IMG/VR virus record: IMGVR_UViG_3300025326_000158
Span: 1-29,275 of that record
Reading direction: 5' to 3' (one strand)
Origin: a virus
Length of the DNA stretch: 29,275 bases
In this document: piece by piece, positions 8,422 through 14,251 of the stretch
Position numbering within the stretch: the first letter of the stretch is position 1
Layout: each line of letters begins with the position of its first letter
Program-made: the position numbers and the translations under genes
Notes under the pieces: model-generated
Told to the model about the DNA's origin: nothing
The model's database searches: none
What the model saw: only the letters and a program-made list of their open reading frames with translations

Positions 8422-8700
8422 ATGAGTGTAGTGACGGATCGTAATGGCGGCGAGCGGCGATCCGCCTGGGATTCCGAGCGGCAGTTTGCCGAGCGGATGT
8501 ACCCGGTGAGCCTGACGCTACTGGAGCACCAGATGATCCTGCATCTGCGCATGGCCGGAGCGGGGGTGCTGGCGGTGCGGGTGCAGAAGCGCGCGCGGGG
8601 GATGCGCGGGCTGGAGGAATTCCGGGTGACGGAGGTGATCAATCCGGTGCGGCAGATTACTGCCGATGTGGATGGTAAAATTGGGGAAGAGGAAGAATGA
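8422..8700 (+). CDS. Hypothetical protein before the capsid leader
   Basis: This is a 92-residue, charged protein rich in Arg and Glu. Two copies of the short hairpin family are embedded in frame: one at 8479-8491, read as RQFA, and one at 8650-8665, read as RQITAD. A GGAGG lies 14 nt upstream of the ATG, which is rather far. I do not recognise a family. It is the last gene of the packaging/portal unit before a 309-nt non-coding stretch. Confidence 0.5.
   Translation: MSVVTDRNGGERRSAWDSERQFAERMYPVSLTLLEHQMILHLRMAGAGVLAVRVQKRARGMRGLEEFRVTEVINPVRQITADVDGKIGEEEE
8479..8491. repeat. Short hairpin inside a coding sequence
   Basis: Exact CGGCAGTTTGCCG (5-bp stem, 3-nt loop), flanked by CCGAG on the left and AGCGG on the right. 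It lies in frame within the 92-residue gene at 8422. Confidence 0.7.
8650..8665. repeat. Short hairpin inside a coding sequence
   Basis: CGGCAGATTACTGCCG is a perfect 6-bp stem with a 4-nt loop near the 3' end of the gene at 8422-8700. Confidence 0.65.
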
Positions 8701-8708
8701 ATCTCATG

Positions 8709-8745
8709 CGCCAACTAGTTGGCGACTGATAATGTGGCTTATCAG
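8709..8745 (+). repeat. Partial composite hairpin element and TGATAA/TTATCA stem
   Basis: CGCCAACTAGTTGGCG (8709-8724), a perfect 16-nt palindrome, is followed by ACTGATAATGTGGCTTATCAG, in which CTGATAA pairs with TTATCAG. GGCGACTGATAATGT is shared with the inverted element at 14159-14175 and partly with 2464-2475. Confidence 0.7.
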
Positions 8746-8758
8746 CATATATGGGACG

Positions 8759-8787
8759 TTGACAAAAAGCGATAATTCATCTATACT
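8759..8787 (+). promoter_or_regulatory. Consensus-like sigma70 promoter upstream of the capsid gene
   Basis: TTGACA (8759-8764) and TATACT (8782-8787) are separated by exactly 17 nt. This is the only near-perfect -35/-10 pair I found in the window. Transcription should begin near 8793-8796. It lies in the non-coding stretch before the protease-capsid gene, so it would allow strong extra transcription of head genes or drive a short RNA, because a terminator begins about 20 nt further on. Confidence 0.75.
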
Positions 8788-8812
8788 CTAATCGAGACGT
8801 GAAACTCTGAAA

Positions 8813-8851
8813 CACGGCTCGCACGGGATCTCGCCGGCGAGCCGTGTTTTT
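8813..8851 (+). terminator. Terminator-like hairpin just after the promoter
   Basis: CACGGCTCGC (8813-8822) pairs over 10 bp with GCGAGCCGTG (8837-8846) around a 14-nt loop, followed by TTTTT. With the promoter at 8759-8787 it would define a transcript of only about 55-60 nt unless read through. CGTGAAAC occurs at 8798-8805, just before this hairpin, and again at 8878-8885 before the next one. Confidence 0.75.
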
Positions 8852-8902
8852 ATACAAACAGCCCCACCTGGGGCGTGCGTGAAACAGCATCCCTAACGGG
8901 AC

Positions 8903-8969
8903 AAGGGCACACGCAACTGCAGCGGCGGCCAAAAGGCCGGACCTCGCAATTGCGTGTGCCTTTTCGTTT
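8903..8969 (+). terminator. Second, branched terminator-like structure in the capsid leader
   Basis: GGCACACGCAA (8906-8916) pairs with TTGCGTGTGCC (8950-8960), extendable by AAG on the left with TTT on the right, and is followed by TTTTCGTTT. Inside the loop CGGCC-AAAA-GGCCG (8926-8939) forms its own hairpin. It may be a second terminator or a structured leader RNA controlling entry into the capsid gene. A small hairpin (GCCCCACCTGGGGC, 8861-8874) lies between the two terminators. No coding sequence fits 8701-9009. Confidence 0.6.
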
Positions 8970-8986
8970 CGGCAGAAATACTGCCG
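8970..8986. repeat. Short hairpin upstream of the capsid gene
   Basis: CGGCAGAAATACTGCCG is a perfect 6-bp stem with a 5-nt loop, 14 nt before the SD of the protease-capsid gene. An identical copy lies at 23225-23241 before the second tail tube gene. Confidence 0.75.
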
Positions 8987-9009
8987 CTAAGGCGTGGATG
9001 GGAGGCGAT

Positions 9010-11925
9010 ATGCCCTATAAAGCGGACAAGCAAATCACCGCGCTCAGGCTAAAAGAAGCCGAGGAATCGGCTGAGAAGAAAGCCCAGAAGGCCCGCTCGC
9101 GCAAATACGGAATCGGGATCAAGCCAGGCGGGAACATGACCAAGCCGGCAGACTACGCCGACGTGTCCGAGAATCTGTTCGCCGACCCGGTCAACTTCCG
9201 CTACCCGCTTTCTCCGGCGATGCGGGCGATCAACGCGATTACCCGCTTCAACGACACGGCCAATAAAGCCAAGGGCGGCTACAGCGACGCCGAGTGGGCG
9301 ATCATGGGACGCAGGATCGCCAAAGCCAACAAGGGCAAGATCTTCAAGGACGGTCAGGTCGTCGATCGGGAGAAAGAGGCGCTCCACGGCTCCAAGGGCA
9401 GCCTGGACGAGTTCGTCGGCAAGATCCGGGATGCCTTCGAGGCCAAGTTCGCCCGTCTGCCCAACGGCGATTACCGCCCCGGCTGCTGGGTGACCGATAC
9501 CTACGAAGACCACGTCGTTGCCAAAATGGACGAAGAATTCTACCTGATCCCATTCGAGATCGACGGGACAGAGGTGATCTTCGCCGGGGTTGAGGACTGG
9601 ACCAAGGTCATCCCGGAAAAGACATACGTGCCGGTCACTGAGGCGCTGCGCATCCTGGCTTCGAAGAAAAAGAAAGACGAGCCGGAGGGCCGCGAGTGGG
9701 AAGTGATCATCATCGGGCCGGAGAGCGATTCCGACTTGGTCACCGAGGGGAAGGAGACCTACGTCAAGTCGAAGAACGGCCGGTTGTACAAGGCGAGCGC
9801 ACTGGAGGCCAGCGTCCCGCTGTGGGATGGGATCAAGGTCTACGACAACCACCTGACGGATGACGAGATGGCCGCCCGGCAAGGGATGCGCTCGGTGGTG
9901 CACGAGTGGGTCGGGGTGATCGTCAAGCCGGCCTGGGACGCAGCCAAGAAGGCCGTGACGGGCGTGTTGAAGATCGTAGACGACAATTTGCGGGCGAAGC
10001 TGCTCAACGCCGAGAAGGCCAGCGTGCTGGACAAGATCGGGCTGAGCATCGACGCCCTGGGAGAGGGGATCGAAGAGACGATCGCCGGGTCGACGACCCC
10101 GGTGATCGAGAAGATCTCCAAGGCTTTGAGCGTGGACGTGGTGGCCGACCCGGCGGCAGGCGGGCGCTTATCACGCATGATTGCGGGGATGACCGGCGAC
10201 AGTTTGCCGAGCGGCCCGCGGAACTTACTTTCACAGGAGGTAGAGATGGACCCAGAAGAGCTGAAGAAATTGATTGGCGATGCCGTCTCCGCCAGCATGG
10301 CCGGGTTTAACGATCGGATTGCCGCAATCGAAGCAAGACTGGCCAGCGCAGGAGACGATGATCCGGACGACGATTCGGATGATGACGATGCCGGCAGCAG
10401 CAACGATACCCAGACTGGCGACCAGCTGCCAGAACCGGTGGCGAAGGCCATCGCCGCAGCGGAGGCCAGGGCGGCCGCGCTGGAAGAGAAGATGCGCATC
10501 AACGAGTGTGCGCACGTGCTGGGCGTGAAGCTGGGCGAGAGCGGCCTGCCCGAGAGCTATCGCGAGATCATCGCCGAACAGTTCCGCGGCAAGGTCTTCG
10601 AGACAGCGGACCTGGAAACGGCGATCACGAAACACCGCGAAGCGCTGAGCAAGCTCTCCGAGAGCGGCAAGATCGTGCTCCCGGACGGGGCGCGGATCAA
10701 AGTTGGCTCGCTGACCGAGCTGGACCGGATCGAGCTGGCGCTGCTGCGCCTGGTGGCCGGCCCGACCCGCTTCACCGAGCTGATCAACAAGGAAAAGGCG
10801 GAATATCACGGTATCGAATCGATCAAGCACTTCATCGAATCCGAGAAGCCGGCGCTGCCCTACGAGCGCAGGCTGAGCGAGTGGTACTATCGTTTCACCG
10901 AGGACTATGACGGCCTGGGGCAGATGCGCAACAAGCGCCTGCTCGAGGCGCAGGTGACTTCCAGCAGCCTGTCGAGCATCGTGAAGAACGTGGTCAACCT
11001 GCTGCTGGCAGCCGATTACTCGGTGCGCGAGCAATGGTGGGACCCGATCGTGCGCCAGGAGGACGTGGACACCCTGGACCAGGCAACCCTGGTGCGGGTG
11101 TTCGGGATCTCGACTCTGACGGCGATGTCCGAGGGCGATGCGTACGTCGAATCCGCCTGGGCCGACGAGGAGGAGACCGCCAGCTACGTGAAGCGCGGCA
11201 ACTATATCGGGGTCACGCTGGAAACGTTCCTGCTCGACAAGCTCAATCGCCTGCGCACACTTCCCAGCCGGCTCTCCAACGCTTACTACAACACGATCTC
11301 GGCGCTGGTCTCGGCGGCCTTCACGGTCAACACGGCGACCGGGCCAGTCTTGGCCGATACCGGGGCGCTGTTCAACTCGACCGCGGTGACCACGGCCGGC
11401 GGGCATGCCAACCTGGGTACTTCGGCGTTGAGCTACAGCTCGTTCGTAGCCGCCCGCACGGCGATGATGAAGCAAACCGACCAGCCCCTGGGCGTAGGGC
11501 GGCGCCTGGCGATGGCCAACCGGCCGCGCTTTCTGCTGGTCCCGGTGGACCTGGTTGCCACGGCGGAGGAGATCCGCAACTCCGAGATGATTCCGGCTCA
11601 GTCTGGTGGGGCAACCTCGGGCGGGCAGTTCCAGACGGTCAACAGCGTGAAGGGACAGTTCGAGATCATCCCGGTGCCGGATTGGACCGACACCGACAAC
11701 TGGGCGGCGATAGCCGACCCGGCGCAGGCGCCGGCGATCTTCCTGATCTGGCTGCGCGGGCGCAGGACTCCGGAGCTGTTCTCGGCGGAGGACGAGCGCA
11801 GCGGAGCGATGTTTACCAACGACGAGCTCAGGTTCAAGGTGCGCCAGTTCGGGTTCCGCTACAGTGCGACGTACGACTGCGCGCCGGTGGCGGACTTCCG
11901 CCCGCTGTACAAGGCGAACGTCTAA
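9010..11925 (+). CDS. Prohead protease / major capsid protein fusion
   Basis: This is a 971-residue polyprotein. Residues 31-105 (KYGIGIKPGG, TKPADYADV, FADPVNFRYPL, GRRIAK) resemble the phage domain DUF6582. Residues about 255-400 look like an HK97/Mu-type S78/U35 prohead protease, with H281 (VYDNH) and S346 (IGLSIDA) as likely catalytic pair. Residues 413-600 form a scaffold/delta-like helical region with an acidic run (449-460). Residues about 600-971 are an HK97-fold major capsid protein (WWDPIVRQED, ETASYVKRGNY, RPRFLLVPVDL, TPELFSAED). Start: GGAGG (9001-9005) is 4 nt before ATG 9010; the frame stays open to 8875, but that covers leader hairpins. The protease would cut off its own and the delta segments during head maturation. 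Confidence 0.85.
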   Translation: MPYKADKQITALRLKEAEESAEKKAQKARSRKYGIGIKPGGNMTKPADYADVSENLFADPVNFRYPLSPAMRAINAITRFNDTANKAKGGYSDAEWAIMGRRIAKANKGKIFKDGQVVDREKEALHGSKGSLDEFVGKIRDAFEAKFARLPNGDYRPGCWVTDTYEDHVVAKMDEEFYLIPFEIDGTEVIFAGVEDWTKVIPEKTYVPVTEALRILASKKKKDEPEGREWEVIIIGPESDSDLVTEGKETYVKSKNGRLYKASALEASVPLWDGIKVYDNHLTDDEMAARQGMRSVVHEWVGVIVKPAWDAAKKAVTGVLKIVDDNLRAKLLNAEKASVLDKIGLSIDALGEGIEETIAGSTTPVIEKISKALSVDVVADPAAGGRLSRMIAGMTGDSLPSGPRNLLSQEVEMDPEELKKLIGDAVSASMAGFNDRIAAIEARLASAGDDDPDDDSDDDDAGSSNDTQTGDQLPEPVAKAIAAAEARAAALEEKMRINECAHVLGVKLGESGLPESYREIIAEQFRGKVFETADLETAITKHREALSKLSESGKIVLPDGARIKVGSLTELDRIELALLRLVAGPTRFTELINKEKAEYHGIESIKHFIESEKPALPYERRLSEWYYRFTEDYDGLGQMRNKRLLEAQVTSSSLSSIVKNVVNLLLAADYSVREQWWDPIVRQEDVDTLDQATLVRVFGISTLTAMSEGDAYVESAWADEEETASYVKRGNYIGVTLETFLLDKLNRLRTLPSRLSNAYYNTISALVSAAFTVNTATGPVLADTGALFNSTAVTTAGGHANLGTSALSYSSFVAARTAMMKQTDQPLGVGRRLAMANRPRFLLVPVDLVATAEEIRNSEMIPAQSGGATSGGQFQTVNSVKGQFEIIPVPDWTDTDNWAAIADPAQAPAIFLIWLRGRRTPELFSAEDERSGAMFTNDELRFKVRQFGFRYSATYDCAPVADFRPLYKANV
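10246..11925 (+). CDS. Nested in-frame product: scaffold plus major capsid protein
   Basis: Inside the fusion gene, AGGAGG (10235-10240) lies 5 nt before ATG 10246, in the same frame. Initiation there gives a 559-residue protein (MDPEELKKLIGD...) that begins exactly at the helical scaffold-like segment and ends with the capsid domain. This would let the phage make many capsid subunits and few protease-bearing fusions, as lambda does with C/Nu3 or HK97 with separate genes. The sequence shows the SD and frame; that both products are made is inferred. Confidence 0.65.
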   Translation: MDPEELKKLIGDAVSASMAGFNDRIAAIEARLASAGDDDPDDDSDDDDAGSSNDTQTGDQLPEPVAKAIAAAEARAAALEEKMRINECAHVLGVKLGESGLPESYREIIAEQFRGKVFETADLETAITKHREALSKLSESGKIVLPDGARIKVGSLTELDRIELALLRLVAGPTRFTELINKEKAEYHGIESIKHFIESEKPALPYERRLSEWYYRFTEDYDGLGQMRNKRLLEAQVTSSSLSSIVKNVVNLLLAADYSVREQWWDPIVRQEDVDTLDQATLVRVFGISTLTAMSEGDAYVESAWADEEETASYVKRGNYIGVTLETFLLDKLNRLRTLPSRLSNAYYNTISALVSAAFTVNTATGPVLADTGALFNSTAVTTAGGHANLGTSALSYSSFVAARTAMMKQTDQPLGVGRRLAMANRPRFLLVPVDLVATAEEIRNSEMIPAQSGGATSGGQFQTVNSVKGQFEIIPVPDWTDTDNWAAIADPAQAPAIFLIWLRGRRTPELFSAEDERSGAMFTNDELRFKVRQFGFRYSATYDCAPVADFRPLYKANV

Positions 11926-11933
11926 GACCTTCT

Positions 11934-11973
11934 CGGCATGTATGCCGCCGCCAACTAGAGCGGCAAATTGCCG
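11934..11973. repeat. Two short hairpins after the capsid gene
   Basis: CGGCATGTATGCCG (11934-11947) and CGGCAAATTGCCG (11961-11973) are perfect 6-bp stems with 2-nt and 1-nt loops. They fill the gap between the capsid stop and the next SD, followed by TTATCGATAC (11981-11990). Neither has a T-tract. Confidence 0.7.
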
Positions 11974-12003
11974 AGCGCAATTATCGATACAGGAGGTTTT
12001 GAC

Positions 12004-12519
12004 ATGGGTTACGTAAGCGATAGGAATATGTCACAATGGCTGCCGCCTACGATGGCGCACTTCGTGACCGGCACGTGGGCCGACGCGGCCGGGCAGGTGG
12101 CCGGCACGATTGCCAAGACGAAAGCGGCCGCGGACGTGACGGGCGTCTTGACGATCCCGATCGTGATCCCGAGCAATTCTGACCAGTACAAGGGCTGCTA
12201 TCTCAAGACGATCGACATCTACTTCGAGATCGTGACGGCGGCTGCGACCGCAATGGCAGCACTGGTGCACAAGGTCACATTGCCGGCAGACGGCGCGGCC
12301 ATTGGCACGGTAGAGGAGCTGGCCTTCAGCTACGATACTGGTCACGACGCAGCCGCGGAGCGAATCGACGTGGACCAGCACAAGATGACGCTGACTTTGA
12401 CCACCGCGGAATGGCTGGACAACGACGAGGTGATCCAGGTGCAGCTCACCATCGATGCGGCCGCGACGGGCACGTTCGAATATCTGGGAGCGCGGGCCAA
12501 CTTCGAGCTGAGGCTATAG
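12004..12519 (+). CDS. Probable virion (head decoration-like) protein
   Basis: This 171-residue protein lies directly after the capsid gene, where decoration or head fibre proteins often sit. It is rich in Thr, Ala and alternating hydrophobics (VTGVLTIPIVIPSNSDQ, HKMTLTLTTAEWLDND, GTFEYLGARANFELRL), which suggests a beta-sandwich. It has no cysteine pairs or signal peptide. AGGAGG (11991-11996) sets the start at ATG 12004; an upstream in-frame ATG at 11968 lies in the hairpin. The family is not recognised, and assignment to the capsid surface is from position and predicted fold only. Confidence 0.55.
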   Translation: MGYVSDRNMSQWLPPTMAHFVTGTWADAAGQVAGTIAKTKAAADVTGVLTIPIVIPSNSDQYKGCYLKTIDIYFEIVTAAATAMAALVHKVTLPADGAAIGTVEELAFSYDTGHDAAAERIDVDQHKMTLTLTTAEWLDNDEVIQVQLTIDAAATGTFEYLGARANFELRL

Positions 12520-12521
12520 CC

Positions 12522-12863
12522 ATGCAATCCGAGCTGGTCAAAGCCGCCCTGGCGGCGATCCGGCCCGAGGCGGGCTATGAGTTGCTGAAGGTACGCCTGG
12601 TGACCGAGCCAGACGGGGTCGAGAAGGTGCGCCTGCTGCTGGACTACGGGATCGGCGGCGTGAAGGTGTTCGAAGCCCTGAAAGCCGGCCTGATCCTGGA
12701 GCAGGAAAAACTGGCGGCAAAATTGCCGGCGGCAATTTTGCCGAAGGTAAAAAAAGAGCCGGAGCAATCCGGCCAACAAGCGCAAGCGGCTGAGGAGAAG
12801 GAGGCCAAGCCGGCGGCGTCAAAGTCGCCGGGCGCGAAAAGGACAGCCAGCAGCAGGAGATAG
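12522..12863 (+). CDS. Hypothetical head-region protein with Ala/Lys-rich tail
   Basis: This is a 113-residue protein. The first 65 residues look like a small compact fold (ELVKAALAAIRPEAGYELLK, VRLVTEPDGVEKVRLLLDYG). The last 45 are a flexible Ala/Lys/Pro/Ser-rich tail. The boundary is encoded by two head-to-tail hairpins at 12715-12743, read as AAKLPAAILPK. It starts 3 nt after the preceding stop. No family is recognised. The basic tail could contact DNA or the capsid interior, but this is a guess. Confidence 0.5.
   Translation: MQSELVKAALAAIRPEAGYELLKVRLVTEPDGVEKVRLLLDYGIGGVKVFEALKAGLILEQEKLAAKLPAAILPKVKKEPEQSGQQAQAAEEKEAKPAASKSPGAKRTASSRR
12715..12743. repeat. Two adjacent hairpins inside a coding sequence
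   Basis: CGGCAAAATTGCCG (12715-12728) and CGGCAATTTTGCCG (12730-12743) are reverse complements of each other, each with a 6-bp stem. Together they also form a larger inverted repeat. Confidence 0.7.
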
Positions 12864-12882
12864 TCCAGGCTGGCTGTCGAAT

Positions 12883-12948
12883 GGGGGCGGGTTTCCTCTG
12901 CGTTGGTCGTTCGTTCGGCTGGCGCTCTCCTTGCCCGCCCCCGTTTGA
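12883..12948 (+). terminator. Long-loop terminator-like hairpin after the head genes
   Basis: GGGGGCGGG (12883-12891) pairs with CCCGCCCCC (12934-12942) over 9 bp, then GTTTGATTG. Just upstream GACAGCCAGC (12842-12851) pairs with GCTGGCTGTC (12869-12878), overlapping the end of the previous gene. The T-tract is weak and the loop is 42 nt, so termination may be partial. 12864-13017 contains no gene. Confidence 0.5.
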
Positions 12949-12955
12949 TTGATTG

Positions 12956-13007
12956 CGGCAGCAGAACTGCCATCGGCAGAATACTGCCGCCGGCGATAAA
13001 ACTGCCG
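12956..13007. repeat. Cluster of three short hairpins
   Basis: CGGCAGCAGAACTGCC (12956-12971), CGGCAGAATACTGCCG (12974-12989) and a degenerate CGGCGATAAAACTGCCG (12991-13007) stand in a row. The last abuts the SD of the gene at 13018. Confidence 0.7.
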
Positions 13008-13017
13008 AGGAGGCAAT

Positions 13018-13296
13018 ATGAGAGGTCCTTTCTCATCTTTAGTGTCCGCAGTCAGTGCGCTGGTGAAGAGCGGTCCAGGGGCAGTCTACGCGATCACGCT
13101 GACGGCCGGCGCGGACGCAGCCACGCTGATCCTGGATGCCAGCATCGATGGGAGCGGGGCGGCGCTATGGGCGACGATCAAGGCGCCGATCAATACGACG
13201 ATATCGGTCTGGTTCCCGGGCGGGCTGGCCTTCGGGCCAGGCTGTTATGCGACGCTAACCGGGACGGCTCCGAGCGCGGCGGTGCTGTATTCATAG
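13018..13296 (+). CDS. Small hypothetical virion-like protein
   Basis: This is a 92-residue, Ala/Gly/Thr-rich protein with alternating hydrophobic stretches (YAITLTAGADAATLILDAS, YATLTGTAPSAAVLYS), which suggests a small beta-sandwich. It has almost no Lys or Glu. The start is well defined by GAGGAGG (13007-13013) 4 nt upstream. Hairpin clusters border it on both sides, so it may behave as a movable cassette. The family is not recognised. A decoration or fibre-base role fits composition and position. An overlapping longer frame (12903-13409) lacks an SD and reads through the hairpins, so it is rejected. Confidence 0.6.
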   Translation: MRGPFSSLVSAVSALVKSGPGAVYAITLTAGADAATLILDASIDGSGAALWATIKAPINTTISVWFPGGLAFGPGCYATLTGTAPSAAVLYS

Positions 13297-13398
13297 CGGC
13301 AGTTTGCCGGCGGCAGGATTGCCGGCGGCAGGATTGCCGAAACCCATCGGCAGCATACTGCCATCGGCAGAATACTGCCGCCGTCAACGAAGTTGACG
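13297..13398. repeat. Dense cluster of six short hairpins
   Basis: The 102 nt consist almost only of family members: CGGCAGTTTGCCG (13297), CGGCAGGATTGCCG twice (13311 and 13326, 15-nt period), CGGCAGCATACTGCCA (13348), CGGCAGAATACTGCCG (13365) and CGTCAACGAAGTTGACG (13382-13398). Arms differ but pairing is kept. The last ends 7 nt before the sulfotransferase start codon, where no SD is visible. Confidence 0.8.
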
Positions 13399-13405
13399 CC
13401 GAAAC

Positions 13406-14218
13406 ATGAAAATTCTGATTAATTCTTTCCCGAAGAGCGGCACGCACCTGGCCATGCAGATGGCGGAGGCGCTGGCCCAACGGCGTGAGCCAACGCCTTG
13501 GATGGACTGCTTTGACCTGGGCGGCTGGGGGACGCGCTTCGAAGACCTGGATGCGACGGTCCGGCAGATCCGCAGCCAGCCTGACGGGACCTGGATGGTA
13601 GGGCACGTGGGCTACAGGCCGGAGATCGCCGAGGCTCTCCGGAAGGCGGGAACGGCCGTGCTGTTCGTGCATCGGGACCTGCGCGACGTGGCGGTGAGCC
13701 AGGTGCGCCACATCGAGGATCCGGACGAGGAGCGCTTCCGGCACCCGGGCAAGATATTGTACATGAGCCTGGGGAGCTTCGAGGAGCGCCTGCGGGCGGT
13801 GATCGAGGGGCTGGACCATTACCTGGGTATCTTCGAACGCTGGGCGCTGTTTGCGCCGTGGCTGGAGCAGGGCTGGATCCTGCCGCTGCGCTACGAGGAG
13901 ATGATCGACGAGCCGGATGCGACTGCCAGACGATTCATGAATTATGTGATCAATCACAGCGGCAGTATTTCTGCCGATGGCGGGACGGTCTCGTGGAGCG
14001 AGTACGAACGCGGCGTGCGGGCAGTTTTGCAAGGGCTGCAGGAGCGCGACGGTCCAACGTTCCGCGAGGGGAGAGCCAGCAGCTGGCGGGAGGCCTTCTC
14101 GCTGGAAATGGAGCGGCTGTTCGTGGGCCAAGAATCGGCTCTATGGGCGGCCGATAATGCACATTATCAGTCGCCATCGCCAACTTTGTTGGCGCCGCCA
14201 ACCGGTTGGCGTAGCTGA
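13406..14218 (+). CDS. PAPS-dependent sulfotransferase
   Basis: This 270-residue cytosolic sulfotransferase (Sulfotransfer_1-type fold) lies among virion genes. FPKSGTHL (residues 8-15) is the 5'-phosphosulfate loop and GHVGY (H67) holds the likely catalytic histidine. VHRDLRDVAVSQ (89-99) is the 3'-phosphate-binding motif, RYEEMI (162-167) follows the usual spacing, and FREGRASSW (219-227) is the last PAPS-binding element. It would move sulfate from PAPS to a hydroxyl or amine; the acceptor is unknown (virion tyrosine or glycan, or host surface sugar). Two hairpin-repeat units are read as protein: SGSISAD (185-191) and roughly the last 20 residues. There is no clear SD, but the PAPS loop at residue 9 fixes the start. 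Confidence 0.85.
   Translation: MKILINSFPKSGTHLAMQMAEALAQRREPTPWMDCFDLGGWGTRFEDLDATVRQIRSQPDGTWMVGHVGYRPEIAEALRKAGTAVLFVHRDLRDVAVSQVRHIEDPDEERFRHPGKILYMSLGSFEERLRAVIEGLDHYLGIFERWALFAPWLEQGWILPLRYEEMIDEPDATARRFMNYVINHSGSISADGGTVSWSEYERGVRAVLQGLQERDGPTFREGRASSWREAFSLEMERLFVGQESALWAADNAHYQSPSPTLLAPPTGWRS
13960..13976. repeat. Short hairpin inside the sulfotransferase gene
   Basis: Exact copy of CGGCAGTATTTCTGCCG, identical to 5136-5152, read in frame as part of SGSISAD between the YEE motif and the C-terminal PAPS motif. Confidence 0.75.
14159..14211 (-). repeat. Composite hairpin element, inverted copy
   Basis: Read on the minus strand this is CGCCAACCGGTTGGCG, one base, CGCCAACAAAGTTGGCG, then ATGGCGACTGATAATGT. 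That is the same order as the forward copy at 2416-2475. On the + strand it supplies about the last 20 codons and nearly the stop of the sulfotransferase gene. Confidence 0.75.
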
Positions 14219-14251
14219 TACTATCCGATCGAGAAAACAAGGAGGCAAACC

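Noticed and set aside
8875-9009. Upstream extension of the capsid fusion frame
   Set aside because: The frame is open but covers two leader hairpins and the short hairpin at 8970. The first real SD is GGAGG at 9001, which sets the start at 9010.
13297-13398. Hairpin cluster as a CRISPR array or attC site
   Set aside because: Units are 13-17 nt palindromes in tandem without 25-40 nt unique spacers, no cas genes are present, and the attC core sites are missing.
12903-13409. 168-codon + strand frame over the gene at 13018
   Set aside because: It has no SD, reads through two hairpin clusters giving Arg/Cys-rich low-complexity sequence, and conflicts with the better gene at 13018-13296, which has GAGGAGG.
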